This document shows positions 1-12,485 of a stretch of 64,000 nt of DNA, piece after piece. Within the stretch, counting starts at the first letter, position 1; every line of letters begins with the position of its first letter. This stretch comes from Phoronis australis (lineage: Eukaryota; Phoronida; Phoronidae): positions 122,331-186,330 of the forward strand of contig NMRA01000157.1 in assembly GCA_002633005.1 (NCBI GenBank), in the 5' to 3' direction. The notes beneath the pieces were generated by a model. That model did not search any database. It was not told where the DNA came from and was given only the letters and a program-made list of their open reading frames with translations. The position numbers were made by a program, and so were the translations under genes.

Positions 1-3000
1 AATGGTGGCCAACCACATTGGTGCTATGGTTGACCAAGTCAATAGTTGCTATTCCAGCACTAGTGCTGACAAAGTCGGTTATTGACCCAAACCTAACGTC
101 CCAAAATATTTGGTAACGGGCTACGCTATCCTTAACACCAATTTTGTCCCTTCATCAGTACCCTTTAGACATTAACTTTTGGTACAGCCCATCTGACACA
201 GCGCAAGATGATCGGTGTCAAGTGGCTGTTTACACATACAAAATTCAGAAACGGTGGCAAGACGGAAGTTGCAGGCAGGAGTGTGGAGAGCTTAAGCGCA
301 AAGTTGCAAACTGCACGACTCAGTTCATTTATTATTGTTGTTCTTGTTGTTGCTCTTGTTGTTTCTGTTGTTGTTGTTGTTGTTGTTCTCATGCGAATTC
401 TAGCTCCAAAAATGTACAGCACTCCCTCATTTTTGAGTAACAAACAGCCAGAGCGTTCACAGCGCCTTGCCCTATCCATGTGCTAAAAGTGTGCTCACCT
501 ACAATATGCAAAGATCCTGTGCAAATGAAGTTCCCTGAAGTACCGGGTATTTACCCAAACTGATCGATTTCCGACTGCCCAGTTTAAGCCCCCTTGTACC
601 CAGGTGAGTGCAAAAACTATAGCAATGTTCTTGGTCGTTATTGGTACTGCTATTTTTCAGTTTTCAAATATGACACAGGAGGTGCGGTATCAACTTCAGT
701 CTCATCAAAGTTATCACCAGGGGTCACTGCTATCGTCAATAAATAAAGAACAGTGTCGTCTATAATTAATGAACAGTGTCGTCACTAATAGTTGCTTTAT
801 ATTTTACTCGAATAATCACCAATCGAATTAGCAATAAGTTTTATGTCAATTAGCAGACGTAAATTTTCCCAAGTTGTCCTAAAACCTTAGGATGCATCAG
901 CGCTACCGTGCGATTACTTTGATGACGACAGTGTCACCTACCATTTACTTCGATGCTATTCGCTACCAAAGCTGGTATGATATGAACCATTCAATTAACT
1001 TCGCAGTTTACATGGACACTCTGCCATACTGGAGTTAAGTTAGTATGAAAGGGCCTTATGCCTAAGTGCTCAGACAAGGTTCTTAACACTGGCAAATTTT
1101 GTTACCTTCCACTTGACAATGGCAGCACCACAGTCTACAGTAATCTTATCTCTCATTACATCCCACCAGAATAGATAACGATCATATACCAGTCAATGGA
1201 GGACCCTCTGGCCTAAGCAGGCCTTCTCCAACTCTTTCAATCACACTCTGAATAGTCATGAAGAGTCCTCGACCAGTCAGAGCTTAGCGCTTTTACATGT
1301 CCAGCATACAGTTAATCTTGTAGTATTGAACTATTATTCTTTCAAAAGATTTAGTATTATGATAATTGTCCACTTATTTCATACAAAACAACTCAAATAT
1401 TTAAATCAAATGTATTATCCAAATCAACGGATTACGCAGACTTTGCAGATGACAGTTGTGTGAAATTAACTGAGTAACCAAGCAACGTCAATTGTCCGTT
1501 TGCAAAATTAATGAAATGCGACCTACGGGGTGGCCAACTTGATCCAATTCACAACAATTAAGTTACTTTATCTTGTTCTAACATACTTTTTCCAACCATA
1601 GAACATGACCACTCAGTCAGGTGACACTCATTTAGGTCAACACTTTCGCAGCATGAGATATCTGGTGTAAACAGATGAATGGTGTATATACAGTATTCAT
1701 AACTTAGTAACACAGTCAGAGGTTTGGATTATTGTCCTTAAATATTAGGGCTTTGCATTGATGTGCAAAACTGATTGTAGGCTAACTAGGTGAGGCAAGA
1801 AATTACCACAAAGAAGCCACATGCAAAATAAGTGAGACAAAATATTACTTTTACAAATAATTTTGAGTGTGAAATGAAGTGAATTTGTGAAATACGAGAA
1901 TAATTACCGTAGTACCTATCCTAGTAGTGGAAAATCTTCAGTTTCGCACAATAACAGTCAAATTTGTTGTTTTTCTCATGCTGAGTACCTTACTACCAAT
2001 AATGGAAATTTTGCCTAACATGATTGTACAACATCTACTCAGTATAACTCAAGCTAATACAAGATAAACATTTTCTTAATCTGTTTTTCTGTGAAAAAAA
2101 TGACATAAAAATTCCTTGTCAATCATATAGTGTGCTTTAGGTAAAGAATTACCTGAATACTTTTGATTTTATTGAGAAACTTTTTTCAGAAATCGGGAGT
2201 TCATTTTATGCTCTACAGACCTGGCCTAAATCTGAGACGGCCGTTTTTCAGAGACCTGCCGTTTATTACTTACCCCAATACTATGACACTACAAAGAGGC
2301 ACGATGTTTATTGATTTCAGCGAATCTTTGGAAAACTGGATTCTATAAGTAGTTTCAATCTCGTCGAGGTAAACTTGAACACTTGAACTGGTAACTCCAC
2401 ATTGATTTTTTGTATCCATTCCATATAGGTCACTTAATTATTATACATTTTCAACATTTTACATTAGTTGTTAATGAGACCATGAAAGAACAGACGCCCA
2501 GACTTGACTTTCAAACTATGATATTCATTTATTACACAATGAATGAACTTTGGTGCCTGGTGCCTACTATTTGAATCTTTCGTTCAACTGTTTGGCCCCA
2601 AAGTTCCTATTCCTGGTTGCATGAAACAGTCAAAACTAGGGATTCAACTAAGTTCCCTAAATCTACTGTGTATTTGTATCTTTTTTGCTCACAGATGAAA
2701 TCTATTTCTACCATTTCATCTTCATTATGAGCTCCTCTTTGATTACTGACATTTGCTAATAATACAACTAAAACCAGAGTCCCGAGTTCAGTGAAAATAA
2801 ATTGGGACTTAGTTCTTAAATAAGGGGCGTTGCATTATTTATTTTTGATGACATCGAGAATTCAGAGTTCACTCTCGATTCATACCCAAAGTAACATCAG
2901 ATACGAACGATAGACGGCCTGCGCACAAAGTGGAGGCAGCCGTTACAATGCTGTACTTAGCACCATTTTCGTACATCTCATGAATATTAATGATATCTTT

Positions 3001-6000
3001 TTATAAACATCACATTTACAACGTGCCCTATGGCAAATGCAAACAGGAAAGTACAACCACATATGAATTACTGATGTGAAAGGACAGATCATTCAGTGCA
3101 TATAAATTATAGTAATCAATACTTACTAAGTACAGTAAAATCTCACCAGTTTTGAACAAAAATAATACCCAGAATTCCCTTTTGCAGTTATAAAGATCTT
3201 CTAACATTCTTGTGAATGCTCACAATTTTGGAAAAATTTTGTCTGATCTTAGCTAAGGTAATAGAACTTGAACACAGAATTTGTTTCTACGTTAATTTTA
3301 CAAAACACCGAGAATATAAATTTCATTTGTCCCCCATATCCTGTCCTAAATAGGTAAAAAATTACCAAAAAAGCTTAGTTTTGCTTTCTGTAGAAACGCC
3401 TCAACCACTCATCCCATTATTCTAGTTTTTGTGCTTTTGATAATGCTGCCATGGTAACTATTCCCCCATTCAGCACATAAAATGGCAGACGAGGGACTTT
3501 TTCTGCAAAATTTGTGATTGTCCTCAATCCGAAAATTGTCAAGAGATAAAAATCGTAATTCTGTGTATTGGCAATAGTCACGTACACAGGTCCCACATTT
3601 CAAGGAAAAGTTTTCTCCACTGAATAACGGCCACCAAACTCAGGTTCTCAAAATCCGGGACCCACTGTAAGTGACTATTTCCCAAAATTCAATAGAATCA
3701 GGAAAGTACCACTCGACTTAGCTTGACATTTCCAGCCCTGCCCTGAAGTATGACTGCAGTAAAACCCACTGGTGTATACCACTTGGGATACAGTTCAGCA
3801 AATGTCAACAAGTCCATAAATCACCATAATAACTAAACCTACCCAAACATGGTAGTAGCTGAAGCACTGGCTACAGCAAATACTTCGCAATAGTGCAATA
3901 GTGCAGCGATAGCGAACTGAAAACGGCTACGAATGTTGCCAAGAATTCACTGTTTAAATTACATAGATACTTCATTTTCCAATGATGAAACAAAATATTC
4001 ATACAGCAATCGTGTTTAGTCCTGGCAAGGACACCTTTAAAAGCCTCCACGCTGCTCATTTGGAGTCACTTTTGAAGAAAAAGGGCGGCTGGTCATGCTA
4101 CAATAGACTTGAAGATTTGTGCAAATTTCCAACATTTAGCACTCACTAGTGGAATTTATGTACAAATCACAATGACAGGTATCAAAAATAAAACGAGGTA
4201 GTGTTCCCTACAACAGAAAATTCAAACTCGCCTGGAATGACAAAATTTGTGTGTGTTCGAAAGTTCACGTCCATATTGTGGGGATTTTGTATGTTAAGTC
4301 TTGGAATAAATGCAGTGAACAGGTATTAAAAGTCCGAAATCTCCGAATTTGCTCAAGATATGGCTAACTTACCAATTCTTCAAACTCACAGCATACGTTT
4401 TCAAACTTTTCGCAAGTAAGCCAAACTCGTCATGGCAAAATTCAAACTCGATGCAGTGACGAGTCAAGACCACTGTAAGGCTACTAGGAAAAATTAAGAT
4501 TTAGAAAGTCTCTCATTTTGCAAAATGTTTTCTACATTTTTAAATGGCCTAATTACCCTAACTGAAATTCACAATAATGCCTGATATCACAAAATGTCCT
4601 GTGTTACTTTTGTAGTGGGAATAATATTTAATAAGATTAGGCAGTGAACATTCAAAAGTTTAGAAAACCAATCAGCTGATCAACACTGCATGTCCACTGT
4701 TGTACTTCACAGATCCAAACTGAAGCTCAATTTATTTTACTGAATTATCATCAAAACATCTTATCCCTTTGATAGCAATTGACACCAAGATCTGAAGACA
4801 TCAGATGAAAAGGGAAGACAAACACCAAAATCTGGAATTAGTTGGTAACCAAGCTGCAACTTAACTTTGACCAGTAAGAACCCAGTTGGCAATTTACAAG
4901 ATCCACCACCATCTAGCCTTGATGGGGCAATTCCACACATAGCTAATAAAAATACAAGATCAGAGAGGGCCAGATGGATAGCGCCTAACCTCACACAGCA
5001 CCACTAAACTGCACTAGTGCCTGAGAAAATGTCTTTGATATGTGTTCAGTAGACATGGCTCTAAACCCTGAGTTATGAGACTGATGCTCAAAACGCCATT
5101 CAATCATACCTCCTTGAAAGCTGAACCAGTAACCACGCATCAGGAGCACCTCGATGGAAGATATCTGACAACTTCAATCAGCGTAGATGATTAAATGTAG
5201 CCATGTGGTGGCGTGGGAGAGTTCTGGTCCAACTTTCCACGATATGCCATACAAAAGGACACCTTAATTGATCTCTTGTCAAAAACAAAACTTTTGACAA
5301 GATAATCTCCAGCATCCATTCCGATCACTTAGAACAACAGACAGTGCAAAACTCCCTTTTTACGGCTTCCACCAAATAATCAAACAAGGATGGAGGAAAA
5401 AATGCAATTCAACAGATGGTGAGAGTAAACAATCACCTGGCTCAGCAATTAAATAGGCTACTATTAGATATTCAAAACCTATCCTTACCTGACTAGTAAA
5501 ACTTTGAAGAAATTTTGTTTAATGTTAGAGTGAACCCGTGCAGTTTACTCTGCTATACATCACGTTAACAACACCGAGCTTGTCCAAATGCCAAAAGACC
5601 CCTACGGACTAGCTCAATTATACAGCACGAGCGATAACTATTGATTGCTGATGCCCAGCAGCAGAAATGGCTGGCAAGACTTCCGCAAATGCATTTGCAG
5701 TTGAGCATACACTTCATGGGAGCTTAAGAGGAGTCCAGGAACAAATTAAGCAGCACTCTAATCACGGATAACCCAACCGTGTGCACACAGGTTGAAGTCT
5801 AGCAAATCTGGCCTAAGTGTAAACAGCTACGGACTCACTGGATGATCCACTTGAAAGCCTTGTGGAGGTGAAAATAAATCGACCATAGACATTGATGTGT
5901 GCATTTAAGCCTCTATGATATTTATATTCTGCATTCTTATGTATTTCAAGAACATCATTGCAGGCTTCCAAACGGCTCTAAGGAATAACAAGTCTTATCA

Positions 6001-6567
6001 TAGCACGCACTTAAAAGTGAAATTACAGGGTTCAGCGTTTTGATGCGTTGGTGAAGTTGCGAAAAATTGCCTGAAGATAATAAGGGCTGACTGGCTGACA
6101 TTTTTGAACAGCAAACCTTGCAAAGCAACAATAGTACCCCTCATGTCATCAGAACTTCTGAGGGTCATTACACCGACAGCACCACCTGCTGAGTTACTCA
6201 ATCTCTTAAGATCACTGACCACATTCAATAAAGTGCACGAAATGAGATGACTGGCGGCAGTGCTTTTACAGAATAGTCGCTTTCAAGATACTGGTAACGA
6301 GATCTCCCCCCTCTCCCTCATTTTTCTTTGGGGAGCCATTTTGTTTTGCCACCCTAGCTTCGATAAGCTCAGCCATACATCATATCAAGACACTACAAGG
6401 CTGCACAAATTGCAGGATTTTGAATCAAAAAACTAAGTGGATCATGAAACTTACATGAAATATATCCAATTGCCATCTTGATCTTGCGAACTATTGCTTT
6501 CCAAATCATTAAGACATCATTCCTGGAGTCTAGACTCGTGGGCATTTTTGTTTTTGCATGGAGTCCT
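1..6567. other. No gene recognised
   Basis: About 6.6 kb of AT-rich sequence. The open frames are short and overlap on opposite strands, with no domain I recognise. Apart from a TTG microsatellite near the left edge I see no repeat boundary, RNA gene or splice-bounded exon. Intergenic or intronic sequence is most likely. Confidence 0.6.
332..388 (+). repeat. (TTG)n microsatellite
   Basis: Imperfect run of TTG/TTC triplets. It explains the Cys/Val-rich and Thr-rich short open frames on both strands here, which are low-complexity artefacts. Confidence 0.85.
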
Positions 6568-6950
6568 CGTGGACTTGTTTGGACACACACATTGTAATGA
6601 TTACTAGCAAGCCTAGGAAGACTCACAGTGGTGGCTCTTTTTTCAAAGCAGGAAGAAATATACAATGTATATACAAAGTATATACAATGTTGTTATGCTC
6701 ACACTTGGTTGATACCATTGTAAAAGTCTTGGTCTACACTGTTTTTTTTTAGTAAAAATGCTCACTACAGAAGGCGGTTTTGTAAACTTAGATGTAAAAA
6801 CCTTGGTCTATGCATTTTTTTGTAAAAAAAATCTGTGTGCTTGGGTGGATTGCTGGGGGTGGAGGGTTACGTGTCGGAATCATGGACGCCCTGGAATATT
6901 GGGAACCCCATTTTGGACACCCTATTTTCGAAATCCTGGATAAAGGCTTG
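6568..6950 (+). mobile_element. hAT-type MITE, copy 1 (left end lost)
   Basis: Shares most of its length with the copies at 9442-9881 and 17768-18233, including the segment around 'gtaaaagtcttggtctaca' and the right end '...ataaaggcttg'. The family's left terminal repeat (CAGGCCTTTAT) and its GGACGCCC subterminal motifs are not present, so this copy is 5'-truncated or diverged. It carries the internal 'tatatacaatg' repeats also seen in copy 3. Non-coding. Confidence 0.75.
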
Positions 6951-8253
6951 GATGTCAGGTAGTAAAGTTCTCATGAAAGCCAGCTTTAGTGATTGTATGG
7001 AATAGCGAAGTTTCAAGGAATACCACAAATGGGAATAAGTGCGTAATATATGCACCATGGCTTGAAATGACCAAAGAAAAAAAAAGAGGAAAAATTTACA
7101 GTTGATACATCATATAATAAATAAACTTGTATGATAGAAATATTTTTGTGATGTAAAATTTTACTGAAATAAACATTTGTGCATGAATAAAATCAAAATA
7201 GTGATAAAAGGTGACGGAAAAAGAGGAAACTGGAACTCAAAACCAAAAAAGAGGAAATCCATTTAAAAGAGGAAAATTCCAAGCCCTAGTGCACTCAGTG
7301 AGGAAGAATTCTCGATTGTCTATGCATACGCCTGTTGTTTGCTTGTTCTATGCAGACGCTAATGGGGACTACGTTTCAACAGTGAGAACATACCTATGTG
7401 TCTAACTAAATGTGATCAGCTTATGTGAAGAACAAATAACAAATAACAAATAACATTTTCTGCTCACTTGCCTAAACAGGAGTGAGATCTTGACACTCAG
7501 GTGTCATCTTGAATAGTCTTCCCTACTATTGCCAACACCTGTAACTGTGCCTGGGGCTGTTTTCACAGAAATCTGGGTAACGGGGAACAGATGGGCACTT
7601 ATAGGGCAATTACAATGGATAACTCTACAAAAACTGAAAAACTGTGCTTCAGCACAATGACAACAACCTACCACGAGGTGACCCCAATTGTCCTGTTATG
7701 ATGACTTTAAACCATAAAAATTGTTTTCTTATCAAATTTCACTCCATATCTTGTCTTGAAGTATTGGCACCAGCAGGGTTCTGTTTTATTAGGGTACTGC
7801 ACACTCTTTTGATTTCAGCTGATGACGCAAGTCTCCTCCTCTGTTTGATGCCCTCTTAGAACTTGTTCACTCGGCCAATGCTTTCACTTTGCATTGTGCA
7901 AACCTGCTCTAACTTACCCTTTATTCTAGCCATAGTGGAAAAATAATACAAATGCAGGAAATGAGTTAATATCCAAAATATTCTCGAGGTGGTTCCCAAA
8001 CTCCTTAATGGAACTGGGGCGCTCTACACATCACCACAACCACACGGTTTTTGGTCCTCTGCTCGTGGACTCAAATATATTTCCGCCTCTTAATTTTCAG
8101 AAGTGAAAAACCCTGTAACAAGTAGGTCAAGCTTTCTGAGAAAAATGGGTGCCTCTTAGAGGGCTAGTTATGGAAATTCTTTGGAAAAGTTTCATTGAAT
8201 GCTCAGATTTGAAAGTGAAAAAGTTTCTTCCAAAATTTGCATTCAATAGTATT
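6951..8253. other. No gene recognised
   Basis: Short frames only; nothing recognised between the MITE and the fold-back element. Confidence 0.55.
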
Positions 8254-8705
8254 CAAGGTACCTAAATTACACAGTTAATAGACTCATAAACACGGTCACA
8301 GACGCATGAACACGACTCACGTACCAGTGAAAACACCATTCACTGACTCACAAACACGGGAACAGACTCACAAAACATCATCCATTCACCCAAATACATG
8401 GGACACGGACTAACATTCACAAAGAAAGACGGTTAACGGACTGCTAAACACTGTTTACGGACAAAATGTAGATGTCAGCTGACCCAGGTAGCCGATGAGT
8501 CCCTGACCTGTGTTTGGCGGTACATTAACCGCGTTTCTTTGTGAATGTGAATCCGTGTCCCATGTTTTGGGGTGAATGGATCGTGTTTTGTGAGTCTGTT
8601 CCCGTGTTTGTGAGTCAGTGAACGGTGTTTGCAGGTACGTGAGTCGTGTTCATGCGTCCGTGACCGTGTTTATGAGTCCGTTAACCGTGTAGTTTAGGTA
8701 CCTTG
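8254..8705. repeat. Long inverted repeat (fold-back element)
   Basis: Two arms of roughly 190 bp are reverse complements of each other. The left arm starts 'caaggtacctaaatt' and the right arm ends 'agtttaggtaccttgg'. Each arm contains degenerate internal repeats around gactcacaaacacgg / gtgtttgtgagtc. No coding frame. The outer ends are palindromic across GGTACC. This fits a fold-back or MITE-class DNA element; the superfamily cannot be assigned because no clean target duplication is visible. Confidence 0.8.
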
Positions 8706-9199
8706 GTATCTGGGTCTTGCATCTTGCTTTTATAACAAAATAGGCATAGTTCTAGCCAGGTCCCACTGGTTGGAATTCGTGGAATAATGGACTCGGGGGC
8801 AAAATTCACTTACTACCAGGCAGACGTCATCAGAACATTATTAATCAAAGGAAACCTCAACGGAGCACATGAGATCAGAAAATAGCAAGAATTTTCATTA
8901 TTTAGAGATTAGCACCGGTGGCAATGTTTTTCAGTGAAGATGAGACAAAGAGCTCTTCTTTCTCTTACCGACGGGCAATACATAATCCAAAAACAAAGCA
9001 AATTTCAGCAACATTTCATGGCAAAAGGAACGCAACATGAATATTTTTCATTCTTCCACGGCAGCTTGCCGCAACACGGTTGGACACGACTGCAATTCAA
9101 CGGTACAAACAGTACAAACCAAAAGAAAATACGATGAATGTTTTTAGTCATCCAGTTGGGTCAGTATAAGAAACAATAAATAAATCTACTACTGGACTT
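8706..9199. other. No gene recognised
   Basis: Spacer between the fold-back element and the hammerhead-like motif. The plus-strand frame at 8934-9137 has no recognisable domain. Confidence 0.5.
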
Positions 9200-9256
9200 A
9201 CGGTATGTAGAGATGGCTACATTGCGTCCTCCTCTCGAGGACTTCATCAGGCCAAA
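9200..9256 (-). ncRNA. Degenerate hammerhead-like ribozyme motif
   Basis: Read on the minus strand from 9250: CTGATGA, then a hairpin with a perfect 6 bp stem (GTCCTC/GAGGAC, loop GAGAG), then GCAA, then a second perfect 6 bp stem (ATGTAG/CTACAT, loop CCATCT), then ACC. A type I hammerhead has the order CUGANGA, stem II, GAAA, stem III, cleavage at H. Two deviations: GCAA in place of GAAA, and an extra A before stem II. Stem I pairing is weak. Hammerheads of this kind are known in the terminal repeats of Penelope-like elements, and a Penelope remnant lies elsewhere in this window. Probably a decayed, inactive copy; chance resemblance is not excluded. Confidence 0.35.
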
Positions 9257-9441
9257 AGAAAACGAGTGAAATACTGTTTGCACGTCATGACGGTAATTTC
9301 GGCCAGGATGGCCGGGCACGGAGTGTGGCAGAAACATTTGTACTCTGGCTGCGCTCAGCCAGGCCACCTGGGTAGCCACAGGGTTAGCTACTGCGATGCT
9401 GGAAACCAGTTCTCCAGTCGCACGCAGAGCCACCTTTGAAC

Positions 9442-9881
9442 CAGGCCTTTATACAAGGTACATCCTGGGCATCCAAATGGACGCCCTAGCACTAATCTGG
9501 ACGCCCTGGCAAGGACGCCCAACGTATCATTTGGACGCCCACTGTCAATAGGAACCTTTCAAGTTTGGACTCACACATTGTAATGAATACTAGGAAGCCT
9601 ATAAAGGCTCACAGTGGGGGCTCTTTTTTCAAAGCTCACACTTGGTTGATAACATTGTAAAAGTCTTGGTCTACATTTTTTTATGTTAAAATGCTCCCTA
9701 CAGAAGGCTGTTTTGTACACTTAGATGTAAAAACCTTGCTCTAATATTTTTTTGTAAAAAATCTGTATGTTTGGGGAGATTGCTGGGGGTGGGGGGGTTA
9801 CGCGTCGGAATCACGGACGCCCTGGAATATTGGGAACCCCATTTTGGACACCCTATTTTCGAAATCCTGGATTAAGGCCTG
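9442..9881 (+). mobile_element. hAT-type MITE, copy 2 (complete)
   Basis: 440 bp element with terminal inverted repeats CAGGCCTTTAT...ATTAAGGCCTG. It is flanked by an 8 bp target duplication with one mismatch (ctttgaac at 9434-9441, ctttgaat at 9882-9889). An 8 bp duplication and a CAGG start are hallmarks of the hAT superfamily. The left subterminal part has four copies of GGACGCCC and the right part one, plus GGACACCC; these could be transposase-binding motifs. No coding capacity, so it depends on a transposase in trans. Confidence 0.9.
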
Positions 9882-9889
9882 CTTTGAAT

Positions 9890-11237
9890 ACCGTAGTTCT
9901 TTTGATTCACACATGATAAGACTGTGGACTTAATGATGTTCATAAACTTTGTCAACAAGAAGATTCACTGGAATGCTAAGTTGACTTATTACACTTTGAA
10001 GTTAGTGAATTTGGCCAGATTTTAATAGCGTTGCCTTATACTTAAGTAAGTCCACAGCTATGGATAAAGGGTGGGATTCATTTACACTGTGATTGTATTG
10101 CCAAGGTAAACAAAAGCTAAGGATGCAAACATGAAATGTCATACAAATTACATTTGTGTAGTCGTCTCCCAACTCATTAATTATGAAGAATGTCAAAGAC
10201 GCCAGAAGCTCTCTTGAGAAACAGCGTAATAATGACAATTATAAATAGATGTTTGTCTATGTCACAGCTGATGCTGTCGTGATCCGACATGAATATTCAC
10301 ACAGTTAAACATGAGAGTACGACTTCCAAGGGCTTTAAAGAAAGGCTAATAATGGTTTAGTTCGTTACAAGCTGACATACACACTGATGTACCTGATAAA
10401 CCCAGTCCACAGTGTATGTAAAACAAAGCTGCCACGGGACGACGGAACGTCACTTCTGCATTGACGCATGCATAATTAATTAGAACCCAGGAGACAATCA
10501 GAAAATCATAATTTAACCAAAAATGACATTAAAACCAGTTGCCTTCTCCTTTAAATATCAGTGTCTAATAGAATACAGCGGAGTCAAGTTGCAAACCATT
10601 AACCATCGAACACTATGAAACACCACTCACTTTCAATAGTCAAGTTCAGATGTAAGTCACGTCACTTAGTGTACAGCTGGCTTTAGACCTTAAAGTGGAA
10701 CTTTGTAGGCTAATTCCTTATCTTTGTGATCGCTTGGCCAAATTCGTTGGAAACACAACTTATAGCATGATGTGAACATGCAGTAGGTTGAAAATTACCA
10801 AAATGTACTTAAGAACGAGTTTTGTGGCGAAAATGATCTGCCGCAAAACACCGAACCATGTCCAGTAAGTATCGTGACGTGGTGCTACGGAATAACATTG
10901 CATGACTTGGGCTACGTGAGCCCGCGAGGTATGTCATCAGTGCAAAGGTCACCTATTTGCAGAACTTTTTGTTTTCACATTTACAAGTTGTCAATGAATA
11001 CGACTGCGCTTTGTTTAGCATAGATTATGTTAAAATAGCATTATCGTTTAGTTCCTGCAATATATTAGTATAGTTGCAAGCATGCCAATACATCTTTCAA
11101 TAAAACATTGCTTTCAAAACTGTATTTTTGTGAAGATTTACAGCCATGCTGAGCTGATGCTATTGTCAGAATTCTTTGTGAAAGTAAAACCTAATTATAA
11201 TGGCTAATTATAATGATGAATGGTTATCATTTTTTTA
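9890..11237. other. No gene recognised
   Basis: AT-rich stretch; no domain-bearing frame, repeat or RNA gene seen. Confidence 0.55.
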
Positions 11238-11242
11238 CATGG

Positions 11243-12480
11243 CAGGGATATACCCAGGTTTCAAAACCCTGCTCGCCAGCTGGGCGAGTGAGCCAGAAAA
11301 TCCACTCGCCCAGCCCAAAGTTCAGTCGCCCGGCCGTTTGCGTCTGTCACCACAAACTTGCTACCAGTGTGAATAAAAATCATTGTTTCATGCGTGTTCG
11401 CCCTAATAAGCGCCCAGGTTGCTTAGAAAAAATCCTTTCGGAAGTGGGGGGTGGGCGCTTGTTGCAGCCTAAGACGGTTGCAACCCGGGCCCGGTCTCCA
11501 ATCTCCGTGCTCAGACTCATACTCATACTCAAAATCGTGCTCACTGGAGTCGTACTCAAAAAAGCGTATCTAATGTCGTATTTCGAGTAGACTCCAAACG
11601 TACTCAAATCTGACACTCATACTCGAGTTGCTATGGAACTCTTTATGATGTGAAATGCAAAATCACGCAAAGCCGCGCTGATTCATCGCTCCCTATTGGA
11701 ATAGACCACAACTAGGCCTACATTATCGTCTGCTGTCGCTACAACTACAAGAGTATGTCTATAACGTGGAATTCTGAGTGTTCTGTAACTGTTATTCATT
11801 TTTTAGTTTCAATAAATATTCTTATGCCATTTCTTTGATACATTTGGCAATTATTAAGCTTTACTTCTTGAGTTCCTCACCCAGTCCCGAAAATGTCTTA
11901 AGAAATATGTAACAGCTTATCACATCACATCTCTGTTGCTAATTTAGTATTGACATAAAACCCATTGCTGTGTAGGCCTACGCTGATGTCAAACTTTGAC
12001 GGCGAATGCTATTATTTATAAAATAATTTTGGCTAAGATGACATCGTATGTTAAAATAAGAAATCAGTTCCAAGAAATATATTTCACTTGCTGTGAGCAC
12101 ACGGATCGGTCTTCCGCCTTTCCCCCCATTTTCTTCATTTCGGACTAGTCCACAAATTCCTTTGTGCACGACCACACACTGTGATCTTTTGTCTAGACAA
12201 ATCGTGTAATGGGTGACGTCTACTGAATCGGTAAGATCGCACTGCGCCGATGTTTTTTACTGCCGGAGCATCGACACACTGGCCAAACTGAACCTTAAAT
12301 TCATGATAAAAAACAGCACAAGGATGAGAAAATTTATTCATGTTCATCCGGGAAACGATATAGTGCTTTCGTGCTCTGAAAATTCGCTCGCCACCTGGGC
12401 GACCGACAAGTCAACTTCTACTGGCCCAGCACCATTTTTACTCGCATTGGCGACTGGGCGAGTGGCTAAGTATATCCCTG
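11243..12480. mobile_element. 1.24 kb non-autonomous hAT-like element
   Basis: Terminal inverted repeats CAGGGATATAC...GTATATCCCTG are flush with a perfect 5 bp direct repeat CATGG (11238-11242 and 12481-12485). Subterminal inverted motifs around TGGGCGAGTG / CACTCGCCCA occur at both ends. The interior has TACTCA-rich sequence and no transposase domain; the open frames inside are short and overlap. The CAGGG ends suggest hAT, though 8 bp is the usual hAT duplication. The short duplication makes the superfamily call tentative. Confidence 0.7.
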
Positions 12481-12485
12481 CATGG

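Noticed and set aside
144-486. Cys/Val/Thr-rich open frames
   Set aside because: Created by the TTG microsatellite.
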